Below are positions 8,600-16,591 of a stretch of 64,000 bases of DNA, piece by piece. The stretch is from NCBI GenBank assembly GCA_030055515.1, contig JASFYI010000001.1:310001-374000 (forward strand), given 5' to 3'. The notes below the pieces were generated by a model. That model did not search any database. It worked only from the letters and a program-made list of their open reading frames with translations, and was not told the origin of the DNA. The number at the start of each line of letters is the position of its first letter. Position 1 is the first letter of the stretch. Made by a program: the position numbers and the translations under genes. The DNA is from Methanolinea sp. (lineage in GTDB: Archaea; Halobacteriota; Methanomicrobia; Methanomicrobiales; Methanospirillaceae).

Positions 8600-9523
8600 C
8601 TATCCCCCTTCCGGGCTGCCCGATCCCCTCTCCGGGTGGGAGCGCTCGGGGAATTCCCCGAAGGACTCCGTGTACCGCGACTCCACCATCTCCCACGTGG
8701 GAAGGTTCGTCTGGCAGCCGGGGACCTCGATCGCGAAAGAGGCAGTCACGCTCCCCACCCTGCAGCAGTCGGGGAGGGAGTACCCCCTGTAATACGCCGC
8801 GAGGAACCCCGCGCGGTACGCGTCGCCAGCACCGGTCGGGTCCCTCACCTCCCTGTGCACCGCGGGGATGTGAATCCGGCCCGTTTTCGTGTAGAGGTCG
8901 CTCCCCCCTGCACCCGCCGTGAAGACCGCGACGGGAACCCTCGCGGCGAGCGATTCCCTCGATATCCCGAGCATCCTGCACATGGCATCGACCTCGTGCT
9001 GGTTGGCAAAGAGGATCCCGACCCTCGAGAGGATCGCTTCCAGCTGGCCAGGCGTGTACCTGTGGAGGTCTTGTCCCGGGTCGAACGTGCAGAACCCGGC
9101 GTTCGCGGCAACCCTCACGTTGAAATCGGGGTCTGCCGTCGCCATGTGCACGAACGGGAGCGCGGGCGCAGGTGCGGTGGCAAAGATCTCCGATGCACCC
9201 CACTCGAAGAAGGTGATCTGGTCTCCCCTCTCGTTCGTGAACATGAACGCGGTCGGGGTGTGCGCATCCTTCACGTGGAAGAGCTGCTGGCGGACGCCGA
9301 GGGACTTCTGCCACCGGTCGTAGTCACTCCCGGGGAAGTCGTCGCCCACGGCACTCACGAGGGTGCACGGGACCCCCAGCCTCGCGATCCCCGCCGCGAT
9401 GTTCGCTGCCCCCCCGCCGTAGGAGACCCACCGCCTGATGATCGTGACAGAGCTGTTGGGAGGGGGAAAATCCCGTACCGTGCAGATGTGGTCAAACGCC
9501 GTGTGCCCGACGACGTAGATCAC
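8600..9523 (-). CDS. PfkB-family sugar/nucleoside kinase
   Basis: This ribokinase-family enzyme uses ATP to phosphorylate a sugar or nucleoside hydroxyl. The 307-residue protein has the N-terminal family region [16 protein letters not shown] (about residues 34-50) and the C-terminal signature [13 protein letters not shown] with the catalytic aspartate. It resembles archaeal nucleoside kinases in size, but the substrate cannot be fixed from sequence. It overlaps the UPF0212 gene by 4 bp and is followed 2 bp later by DUF2070, so the three are translationally linked. Confidence 0.9.
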   Translation of the reverse strand: MIYVVGHTAFDHICTVRDFPPPNSSVTIIRRWVSYGGGAANIAAGIARLGVPCTLVSAVGDDFPGSDYDRWQKSLGVRQQLFHVKDAHTPTAFMFTNERGDQITFFEWGASEIFATAPAPALPFVHMATADPDFNVRVAANAGFCTFDPGQDLHRYTPGQLEAILSRVGILFANQHEVDAMCRMLGISRESLAARVPVAVFTAGAGGSDLYTKTGRIHIPAVHREVRDPTGAGDAYRAGFLAAYYRGYSLPDCCRVGSVTASFAIEVPGCQTNLPTWEMVESRYTESFGEFPERSHPERGSGSPEGG

Positions 9524-9858
9524 AGGGGGCAGACCTCCTTTACCTGGAGGGGGACGTCTCTCAGCGCCTTCCCGATGACGGAGCGGGCAATCCGGCTCGC
9601 GTGTTCCGGCGACTCCGCGCGGAAAACCTTCATCTCGAGGAGGAGACCCACGAGCGCGGTCTTCGCGACGACGAGCGCGCTATTGAGTTCCCCGTCGCAG
9701 AACGGGCACGCGAGCATCCCGACCTCGACGTCGACGAAGGACGCGACCGGGTTGAGGCGCTTCCCCGCCTCGGAGATCGCGATGCTCACCGCGTCGTCGA
9801 GCGAATCCACGTCCTTCACGATGAAGGCACCCTCGAGGATGACCGTGTAGTCAGGCAT
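9520..9858 (-). CDS. UPF0212 (DUF555) conserved archaeal protein
   Basis: This 112-residue soluble protein begins [20 protein letters not shown] and contains one CPFC pair near residue 51, suggesting half of a metal site or a redox pair. The pattern matches the UPF0212/DUF555 family found widely in euryarchaeal methanogens; no function is established to my knowledge. Its stop overlaps the kinase start by 4 bp and it begins 9 bp after the nitroreductase gene, placing it in the middle of a five-gene operon. Confidence 0.88.
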   Translation of the reverse strand: MPDYTVILEGAFIVKDVDSLDDAVSIAISEAGKRLNPVASFVDVEVGMLACPFCDGELNSALVVAKTALVGLLLEMKVFRAESPEHASRIARSVIGKALRDVPLQVKEVCPL

Positions 9859-9867
9859 GCGACCACC

Positions 9868-10395
9868 TCACCATGCGTCGTGGTGGACGTGCTCCTCCAC
9901 CGGGAGCCGCGGAGTGGGTTCCTTCGGGGGATATCCCTTGCCCACGCAGAGGATGGCGATCGGCCGGACGTGGGGAGGCAGCCCGAGGATTGCCTTCACC
10001 TCTTCCTCGTCGAATGCCCCGACCCAGCAGGTGTGGAGCATCCGCGCGTGGGCCGCGAGCATCATGTACGTGCACGCGATGGTGGCATCCTGGATCGCGT
10101 AGAGGATCCCCCTCTCCCCGTACCGCGACATCGACCGCACGTAATTTGCGCAGACGACGAGCAGAACGGGGGCATCCCTCACGTGTTCCTGGCCGAGGGC
10201 AGCGTCCGAGAGGTCTTCCCTTGTGCCCGGCTCCCTCACCACGACGACGTCCCACGCCTCGAGGTTTCCCGCACTCGGGGCAGTGCTCGCGCAGTCGAGC
10301 AGGTAAGCGATGTCCCCCTCGGGAACGGAAACGTTCCCAAAGTCCCTCACCGATGACCGCGTGGCGAGGAATTCGTAGAACCTAGACGAGTCCAT
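9868..10395 (-). CDS. Nitroreductase-family flavoprotein
   Basis: This FMN-dependent oxidoreductase fold protein has 175 residues. It has the phosphate-binding RSSVRDF near the N-terminus, the APSAGNLEAWDVVVV segment, and a C-terminal GKGYPPKEPTPR typical of the family. In methanogens such proteins may act in flavin-dependent redox chemistry; the substrate is unknown. It overlaps the upstream small helical gene by 14 bp and precedes UPF0212 by 9 bp. Confidence 0.9.
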   Translation of the reverse strand: MDSSRFYEFLATRSSVRDFGNVSVPEGDIAYLLDCASTAPSAGNLEAWDVVVVREPGTREDLSDAALGQEHVRDAPVLLVVCANYVRSMSRYGERGILYAIQDATIACTYMMLAAHARMLHTCWVGAFDEEEVKAILGLPPHVRPIAILCVGKGYPPKEPTPRLPVEEHVHHDAW

Positions 10396-10738
10396 GCTCC
10401 CCGAGGACCTGCATTGCCGCCTGCGCGGCCGTCGTGACGGCCGTGATTGCCTCGCTCAGCTTGAGGGAGGCTGCGCCGAAATTCTCGCTCTCGACCGTGC
10501 TGATCGACTCGGAGAGGAGATTGATGGCCTTCCTGAACTCCTGGTTTTCTGTTCCCCTCCACGCGAACTCGAGTTCCGAGCGCACCGCCTCGAGGAGGAG
10601 AATGAGCATCCTCTTGCCCCCCGCCCTCTCATTCGCGGGAAATCCGGCGAGGGAGATCGCGAGCTGGGAACATATGATGAGCTCGCTCTTTGCCCTCTCT
10701 GCGAACTGGAAATTCCTGATCGCGGCCTTCAGATCCAT
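10382..10738 (-). CDS. Small helical protein of unknown function
   Basis: I do not recognise this protein. From the ATG at 10738 it has 118 residues (MDLKAAIRNFQFAERAKSEL), is almost entirely helical by composition, has no cysteines apart from one near the start, and no membrane segment. A longer frame to 10783 adds 15 residues that look non-coding. It is the first gene of the run continuing through nitroreductase, UPF0212, PfkB kinase and DUF2070, and overlaps the nitroreductase by 14 bp. It could be an adaptor, but this is not shown. Confidence 0.7.
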   Translation of the reverse strand: MDLKAAIRNFQFAERAKSELIICSQLAISLAGFPANERAGGKRMLILLLEAVRSELEFAWRGTENQEFRKAINLLSESISTVESENFGAASLKLSEAITAVTTAAQAAMQVLGEHGLV

Positions 10739-10882
10739 ACTCTCAATTCCGTGCCTGGATACATGATACTTCTGCAGGAACACAGGGCAACCCTCCCTGG
10801 ACGAGGAACGTGTCCTTCCGGGTTGGAAATCACGCAGAAAAGGAGAGCTGCCGCGGTCCCGGGGAACGCGTGGAAAAAATAT

Positions 10883-11200
10883 TCAGCGGGAGGATTTCTG
10901 CTTCGTGCCGAGCACCGATGACTTTGACCTGCGCATGTACTTGCGGACCATCGGGTTTCCAACGGGCCCTGATTCTGCCGACCGTCCGCGGCCGCCCCTC
11001 GATCCCCGGCCACCGGAGCGACCCTTGAATCCACCGTGCCCCTCGCCCGATGCCTCGTTGAGCTTCTGCAGGGATGCCCCCGCCTTGAATCTCTGGTTCG
11101 GTCCTGGTTTCTTGTACTCGGCCTCTGACCGGGGCACGAGCCTTATCTGGCCCTTAACACCCTTCACCTGGGCCCATTGCACAGATCCCGTCTTTCCCAT
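10883..11200 (-). CDS. Small basic protein with RGG-type Gly/Arg-rich region (DUF5350-like)
   Basis: This 105-residue, strongly basic protein begins MGKTGSVQWAQVKGVKGQIR. It has a conserved-looking N-terminal part with KPGPNQRFKAGASLQ, then a low-complexity segment around residues 55-75 (KGRSGGRGSRGGRGR), and a basic tail MVRKYMRRSKSS. Gly/Arg repeats of this sort often contact RNA. The N-terminal part resembles what I remember of the methanogen family DUF5350, at low certainty. It stands alone between the helical-protein operon and gatE, 69 bp after the latter's stop region. Confidence 0.75.
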   Translation of the reverse strand: MGKTGSVQWAQVKGVKGQIRLVPRSEAEYKKPGPNQRFKAGASLQKLNEASGEGHGGFKGRSGGRGSRGGRGRSAESGPVGNPMVRKYMRRSKSSVLGTKQKSSR

Positions 11201-11269
11201 ATCCTAGCTCCCTATCTTTTGTATCCCCGTACATTTTAATACTTCCCGCAATCATGCCTCCGCGGCAAG

Positions 11270-13135
11270 TCAATTCCCGAGTGCCCTCCGGATCTCCCCC
11301 CGCAGGATCTCGGAGACCTTCTTCCCGTCGGCTTTCCCGCCGACCTCCTTCATCATGGGTCCCATGAGCGGACCGAGAGCAGATTCCCCCCTCTCGCGGA
11401 CGAACGCGATCCTCTCCCTGACCACGCGTTCCGCGATCGCCCTGAGATCCTCGTCCGAGACGGTCCCTCCCAGTGACGAGAGGACGGACTCGGTATCCGC
11501 TCCCCTGCAGATCGACCGGAGGGCCTCGGGGATTGCCTCCTTCGAGATCTTCCCCTCCGCGACGGCAGAGAGTACCCGGAGGACAGGGGGAACCGCGCGG
11601 GAACCTCCCCCACCCTGTACATCGAGGACTCGGGACGTATCCAGCCCCTCGCGCGAGAGTTCCTTCACTGTCGCAAGGAGCGTCCTTGCCGCGAGGTTGG
11701 GGGCGATCCCGCTCCTCACTGCCTCCTCGAAGAGGGGGAGGTGCTCGGAATACGCGATCTGCTTCGCGAGGGCCCGGTCCAGCTCGAGCTCGTTTGCGAA
11801 CCTCGCGGCGCGCTGCTCGAGGAGCTCGGGGACCTCTATCGAGTCCCAGAGTTCCTCCGTGACCCGGACGGGGAGGACGTCTGTCTCGGGGTACATGCGT
11901 GCCGCGCCGGGGAGTGGGCGCATGTACGAGGTGTTCCCGTCCGGCTCCATCTTCCGGGTCTCCTCGGGCACGCCCTCGAGCGCGATCCTCGCCCTCCGGA
12001 CGACCTGCCGGCAGGCGCACTCGGCCCTCGCGGCATCCGCGGCGACGATGACCACGCAGTCCTGCGCGCCTGCGCCCACCGCCTCCCTGAGTGCCGCGAC
12101 CTCCTCTGCCGCGATGCCATAGGCGGGGAGCTCGTCGGTGTGGAAGATCCCGCCGACACCGCACTTCTTCGCGTAATCTGAGAGTTCGCTGCCGAGCCTC
12201 CTCCCCGGCTGGATCTCCTCCCCGACGAGTCCGGAAAACCCCCTCAGGAGAACGGCGAGGATGCACGGTGCCTTCTTCAGGATGGAAGACTTCGTCCCCT
12301 TGAAGACCGCCGTGACGTCCCTTGGGTCAGGGTCGACCTCTGCCCCCCTCTCCCGGAGGCGGTCCCTGATGGAGAGGAGTCTTTTCTGCCGCGCGACCTC
12401 CCTCTCCACGACCTCGGGTATCATCTCGAGCTCCTGCACACCCTTTATCTCCACGCGTGCACCGCCCGGGATGGAGATATTGATGTCCTGCCTGATCGTC
12501 CCAAGGCCCCTCTTGACCTTCCCCGTGGAGCGCAGCAGCATCCCGAGGTACCGGGCGACCTCGTAGACCTCCCGGGGGGTGTGCATGCAGGGCGCAGTCG
12601 TGATCTCCACGAGGGGAATTCCCAGCCGGTCGAGCGAGAACGTGTCGTCGCTGACCCGCTGGGCAGCCTCTTCCTCGAGGCATATGGTCTCGATCCTCAC
12701 TCCTCCCGGGATAGTTCCGTCAACGGCGACGAGGGCCGTCCTCTGGAAACCGGTCGTGTTCGACCCGTCGATGACGAGCTTTCGCATCGTATGCACCTGG
12801 GGCACGGGCGTCATGCCGCACATCTTCGCGATCTGGAGGCAGACAGAGAGCGCCTCCATGTTCATCGGGGCAGGGGGCTCCTCGTCCTCCTCGACGAGGC
12901 ACGTGGTGTCGTACGCGTAGTAGCAGAAGCGGCGGAGGTTCTTCATCTCCTCTTCTGCGGCCCGGTCTACCTCGCCCAGTTCGCTCTCGGTCGCCCGGAG
13001 GTACCTGTGGAATTCCCCGCTGCGCTGGTCGAAGGGGCGCAGGACCGTCGGGCAGTGACAGAAGAGCTTCTCCCGCGTGTTCAGCTGCTGGTGGATCTCT
13101 ATCCCTGCCGTCAGGGGTGGTTCATCGCCGACCAT
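11270..13135 (-). CDS. gatE: Glutamyl-tRNA(Gln) amidotransferase subunit E
   Basis: GatE binds Glu-tRNA(Gln) and activates it for transamidation with ammonia from GatD, the archaeal route to Gln-tRNA. The 621-residue protein starts MVGDEPPLTAGIEIHQQLNT, includes the GatB/GatE core (EIHQQLNTREKLFC, NTTGFQRT, GLGTIRQDINISI) and ends with a YqeY-like tail (LGPLMGPMMKEVGGKADGK). The ATG at 13135 is preferred over an upstream frame to 13225 because it matches the family N-terminus and has a GAGGT motif upstream. It overlaps gatD by 25 bp. Confidence 0.96.
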   Translation of the reverse strand: MVGDEPPLTAGIEIHQQLNTREKLFCHCPTVLRPFDQRSGEFHRYLRATESELGEVDRAAEEEMKNLRRFCYYAYDTTCLVEEDEEPPAPMNMEALSVCLQIAKMCGMTPVPQVHTMRKLVIDGSNTTGFQRTALVAVDGTIPGGVRIETICLEEEAAQRVSDDTFSLDRLGIPLVEITTAPCMHTPREVYEVARYLGMLLRSTGKVKRGLGTIRQDINISIPGGARVEIKGVQELEMIPEVVEREVARQKRLLSIRDRLRERGAEVDPDPRDVTAVFKGTKSSILKKAPCILAVLLRGFSGLVGEEIQPGRRLGSELSDYAKKCGVGGIFHTDELPAYGIAAEEVAALREAVGAGAQDCVVIVAADAARAECACRQVVRRARIALEGVPEETRKMEPDGNTSYMRPLPGAARMYPETDVLPVRVTEELWDSIEVPELLEQRAARFANELELDRALAKQIAYSEHLPLFEEAVRSGIAPNLAARTLLATVKELSREGLDTSRVLDVQGGGGSRAVPPVLRVLSAVAEGKISKEAIPEALRSICRGADTESVLSSLGGTVSDEDLRAIAERVVRERIAFVRERGESALGPLMGPMMKEVGGKADGKKVSEILRGEIRRALGN

Positions 13136-14361
13136 GGTACCGACCTCGGTGAGTATTCCCCCTTGAGATTCTCCCGCATCAGTGCGCGTGCCTCCTCCGC
13201 GTCCCGCGCGTTCCCGAGAACCCACATCAGCTTGACAAGGGCAGTCTCCGGCAACATGTCCTCCCCCTCGATGACACCGGCCTTGAGGAGGTCACGCCCC
13301 GTGTCGTAGACCCTGTCGCAGACGCGCCCGTGCAGGCACTGGGAGGTCATCACGACCATTACCCCGTCCCTGACGAGGTCCCCGATCACGGGGACAAGGG
13401 CAGAACTCACGTGGCCAAGCCCCGTTCCCGCGATCACGAGTCCCTCGAGGGAATCAAGCTGCCCGAGCGCCTCCGGCGGCATTCCCGGGTAAAACTGCAC
13501 GAGCGCGCACCGGTCTTCGAGCCTGTCGCGGAGCGATGGTTCCGCCTCCCCGCGCTTTTTCACGCCGGGACCGAGCGTCACGCGGAGGTCAGGGTAACTC
13601 ACGTGGCCGAGAGGGGGGGTGCCGATGCTCTTGAACGCGTCCCTCCGGGAGGTGTGCATCTTCCTCACCCGGGTCCCCCTGTGGATCGCGCACCGGTCGT
13701 CGCTCGTCGTCTCGTGCATCACGACGACCACTTCCCCAAGGTCGCTCACAGCAGTCTTCGCGCTGCAGAGCGCATTCATCTGGTTGTCGGAACTCGGGCG
13801 GTCTGCCGACCGCTGGGAACCCACGAAGACGATGGGGACCGGCGTCTCTATCATGAAGCTGAGCGCGGCAGCGGAGTAGGCCATCGTGTCGGTCCCGTGC
13901 GTCACGATGACACCTTCCACGCCGTCCTTTATCTCCGAGAAGACTGCCCTCGCGAGGTCCTGCCAGAGCGATGGCGTCATGTTCTCCGAGAGGATGGTGG
14001 AGATCTTCCTCGTCCTGAACTGTGCGATCTCCGCGAGGCCGGGGATGGCCCGGAGGATGTCCGACGCGTCGAACTGGCTCGTCACCGCGCCTGTCCGGTA
14101 GTCGATCCTGCTCGCGATGGTACCTCCCGTGGAGACTATCGAGAGGCGCGGGAGGGACGGGTTCTGGACGACCTCCTTTGCGGGTACTTGCGGGGAGACT
14201 CCCTTCTCGACGAGCCTGCAATCGCCGGGAGGAATACCCACGTTGTACCCGCTGTCGAGCTTTACGACCGCCATCCCGTCCCGCTCGGTGATGTACGTTG
14301 CCGTCCTCTCGCGCCCCCCGATCGCGAAAGCAACCCGGTCGCCGGGCGAGAACCCTGTCAC
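13111..14361 (-). CDS. gatD: Glutamyl-tRNA(Gln) amidotransferase subunit D (asparaginase-like)
   Basis: GatD releases ammonia from amide donors for GatE. The 416-residue protein has an N-terminal beta-barrel domain (about 1-65) and an L-asparaginase fold with the two catalytic motifs STGGTIAS (77-84) and HGTDT (155-159). The start codon is GTG at 14361, sharing GTGA with the argH stop, so translation is coupled to argH. Gene order argH-gatD-gatE suggests one transcript. Confidence 0.96.
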   Translation of the reverse strand: MTGFSPGDRVAFAIGGRERTATYITERDGMAVVKLDSGYNVGIPPGDCRLVEKGVSPQVPAKEVVQNPSLPRLSIVSTGGTIASRIDYRTGAVTSQFDASDILRAIPGLAEIAQFRTRKISTILSENMTPSLWQDLARAVFSEIKDGVEGVIVTHGTDTMAYSAAALSFMIETPVPIVFVGSQRSADRPSSDNQMNALCSAKTAVSDLGEVVVVMHETTSDDRCAIHRGTRVRKMHTSRRDAFKSIGTPPLGHVSYPDLRVTLGPGVKKRGEAEPSLRDRLEDRCALVQFYPGMPPEALGQLDSLEGLVIAGTGLGHVSSALVPVIGDLVRDGVMVVMTSQCLHGRVCDRVYDTGRDLLKAGVIEGEDMLPETALVKLMWVLGNARDAEEARALMRENLKGEYSPRSVPWSAMNHP

Positions 14362-15848
14362 GTCCCTGCCTCCTTCCTCGCGTCCTCTAGGAGCCTCCTC
14401 TGCGCCTCGGAGAGTGCCGCGCGGCGCCCCTCGAGGAACGCGGAGTCCTCCTCGAGTGCTACCCTCCTCTCCGCGAGGGACACCTTCACCGCGAAGGGCG
14501 AGGGCGCACCCGGTGCCCTCCTCCGGTCGACGGCGGACGTGACGTCGAGGGCAGCCGCGACCTCCTCCTGCGTGAGACCGAGCGCGGATGGTTTCGCGAG
14601 GCCCTCCTCCTCGGCGGCGCGGTCGAGCGCGGGGAGATCGAGGGCTCCCCTCGAGATCGCCTTCCCGACGAGGGTATGCGCCCTCCGGAACGGCATCCCG
14701 TACTTCTGGACGAGGATGTCCGCGAGGTCGGTCGCGGTCGTGTACCCCTTCCCCGCCTCCGCCGCCATCCTCTCCACGTTGAACCTTGCCGTCGCGAGCA
14801 TGTCGACGAGGATGCGCGTGCTATGCTTCGTGTCGTGGATCGCCGCGAGGAGAGCGGGTGTCAGTTCCTGGAGGTCCCTGTTGTAGCTCATCGGGAGGGC
14901 TTTACAGATTGAGAAGGCAGATGCGAGCGCCCCGAAGACGGACCCGGCCTTCGCCCTCATTATCTCGGCGCTGTCGGGGTTCTTCTTCTGCGGCATGATG
15001 GAACTCGTGGAACAGAACGCGTCGTCGAGGTCCACGAACTGCACGAACTGCGAGCTCCACACCACGAGCTCCTCGCAGAGCCTGCTTGCGTGGGACATCA
15101 GGATGGAGAGGTCCGCCATCACCTCGAGCGCGAAGTCCCGGGATGCCACCGCGTCCATCGTGTTCTCGAGGATACCGTCGAACCCGAGGAGGGACGCGAC
15201 GAGGGCGCGGTCGATCGGGTAACTCGTCGATGCGAACGCCGCGGCACCGAGCGGGCAGAGGTTCGTGCGGGCGTACGCGTCCGAGAGCCTCGCGAAGTCG
15301 CGGGCAAACGCGGCCTCGTGGGCGAGGAGGTGGTGCGCGAGCGTCGTCGGCTGGGCATGCTGGAGGTGCGTGAACCCGGGCATCACGGTCCCCACGTGCC
15401 CTTCCGCGTGGTCGAGGAGGACGGTCCGCAGGCTGACGAGGATGGCAAGCTGCCGGGTGATGTCTTCCCTGACCTTCATCCGCAGGCACGTCGCGACCTC
15501 GTCGTTGCGCGATCGCCCGATGTGGAGCCTCCCTCCCGTCTCCTCGCCGAGGACGGAGACGAGGTGGGACTCGATGCCCGCGTGGACGTCTTCGAAGCGA
15601 TCGTCGAAGATCGAGTCCGGGATGCCATCGTCGTACAGCCTGAGGAGTGCCCGCAGCAGGTCGCGGGCCGTCTCCCTCGGGATGATGTGCCTCCTGTAGA
15701 GCATCAGGACGTGGGCGATGTCCACGAGGATGTCTGCATCCGCGATGTAGCGGTCCGCCTTCATGGACGAGAGGAAATGCATCATCTCGCCGGTCCTGTC
15801 CCCCCGGAGCCTTCCCCTCCGGACCACGTCCTCTGGTATCATCTCCAT
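14358..15848 (-). CDS. argH: Argininosuccinate lyase
   Basis: ArgH splits argininosuccinate into arginine and fumarate, the last step of arginine synthesis. The 496 residues carry the superfamily signature SSIMPQKKNPD with the mobile catalytic serine loop, HIGRSRNDEVATCLRM and GFTHLQHAQPT. The length is usual. An AT-rich TATA-like element (minus strand ATTTAATC) about 33 nt upstream, inside the end of the neighbouring regulator gene, may be its promoter. The fumarate it yields could feed the fumarase encoded 5 kb away; that link is inference. Confidence 0.96.
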   Translation of the reverse strand: MEMIPEDVVRRGRLRGDRTGEMMHFLSSMKADRYIADADILVDIAHVLMLYRRHIIPRETARDLLRALLRLYDDGIPDSIFDDRFEDVHAGIESHLVSVLGEETGGRLHIGRSRNDEVATCLRMKVREDITRQLAILVSLRTVLLDHAEGHVGTVMPGFTHLQHAQPTTLAHHLLAHEAAFARDFARLSDAYARTNLCPLGAAAFASTSYPIDRALVASLLGFDGILENTMDAVASRDFALEVMADLSILMSHASRLCEELVVWSSQFVQFVDLDDAFCSTSSIMPQKKNPDSAEIMRAKAGSVFGALASAFSICKALPMSYNRDLQELTPALLAAIHDTKHSTRILVDMLATARFNVERMAAEAGKGYTTATDLADILVQKYGMPFRRAHTLVGKAISRGALDLPALDRAAEEEGLAKPSALGLTQEEVAAALDVTSAVDRRRAPGAPSPFAVKVSLAERRVALEEDSAFLEGRRAALSEAQRRLLEDARKEAGT

Positions 15849-15878
15849 GCCGACCCGTACATTGGGGGAACCGGGAGA

Positions 15879-16415
15879 TTAAATCCACGCCTTCCGCGCG
15901 GCGAGCTCGATCGCCCTCTGGACCGAGTCCCGCGGGATGATCGTCGCGACGGGGATATTCACGATCTGTTCTATCACGCTGCTCACGATCGGTGCGCAGA
16001 CGATGGCGATCGCCCCCTCCCTCTCGGCACGGAGGGCACTGATAATCGCCTCCTCCATCGTGTGGACAGGGTACTCCCTCACGCGGATGCGCCGCCCGTC
16101 GACGACAGCAGTCCTCTCCTGCACGACGTCGAGGACGGGCCGCGCCGCTATCAGGCCGATGAATTCGCCCTCCGGGGTGCGCGAGAATCTCCTGATGGCC
16201 CCGACTATCGCGCGGAGCGTCGAGAGGTTCGGCGACCTCTGCCCCTGCACGATCTTGTAGAGCGTACTTGGCGCGATACCGCTCGCCTCCGCGAGTTCCG
16301 CGACGCTCACGCGCAGGTCCTTCCGCATCACGTCGCGGAGCACGAGCGAGAACTCCTCGTCCGAGAGGAGCGCTGCCCGCACGACCTTGTCGACGGGATC
16401 CGCGATCACGGGCAA
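15879..16415 (-). CDS. XRE-type transcriptional regulator with C-terminal effector domain
   Basis: This 178-residue DNA-binding protein has a helix-turn-helix at about residues 35-65 (VSVAELAEASGIAPSTLYKIVQGQ) followed by a domain of about 100 residues (RIRVREYPVHTMEEAIISAL, then GAIAIVCAPIVSSVIEQIVN) that probably senses a ligand. The frame opens with TTG at 16415; GTG at 16409 has better spacing from a GGAGG motif and may be the true start. It is divergent from the ABC importer operon and separated from it by an AT-rich region with an inverted repeat, so it may control that importer. Confidence 0.85.
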   Translation of the reverse strand: MPVIADPVDKVVRAALLSDEEFSLVLRDVMRKDLRVSVAELAEASGIAPSTLYKIVQGQRSPNLSTLRAIVGAIRRFSRTPEGEFIGLIAARPVLDVVQERTAVVDGRRIRVREYPVHTMEEAIISALRAEREGAIAIVCAPIVSSVIEQIVNIPVATIIPRDSVQRAIELAARKAWI

Positions 16416-16477
16416 TCCCTCCCCGCGACTCCTCCCCTATCCTGTCCCCCTGCCAAAGTCACACCCGGTTTACTCTT

Positions 16478-16500
16478 ATTGTCAATTAATTTTAGACAAT
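16478..16500. promoter_or_regulatory. Inverted repeat, candidate operator between regulator and ABC importer
   Basis: ATTGTC and GACAAT form a perfect 6-bp inverted repeat with an 11-bp AT-rich spacer, in a 100-bp AT-rich island between the divergent XRE regulator and the binding-protein gene. TATA-like stretches follow on the plus strand (16510-16525, 16535-16546 and 16555-16568), so a bound repressor would lie beside the importer promoter. The link to this regulator is inferred from position alone. Confidence 0.4.
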
Positions 16501-16591
16501 AATGTTATTTAAATAATTATATTATCCTAATTGTAAAAATATATTGCGATTTTTAGATAATTTAAAAAGTTCCCGCGACACAGGATGTAGC

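Noticed and set aside
6861-9314. Single 817-codon protein joining kinase-region sequence to DUF2070
   Set aside because: The first 239 codons lie out of frame over the real PfkB kinase gene and read as noise; DUF2070 proper starts at ATG 8597.
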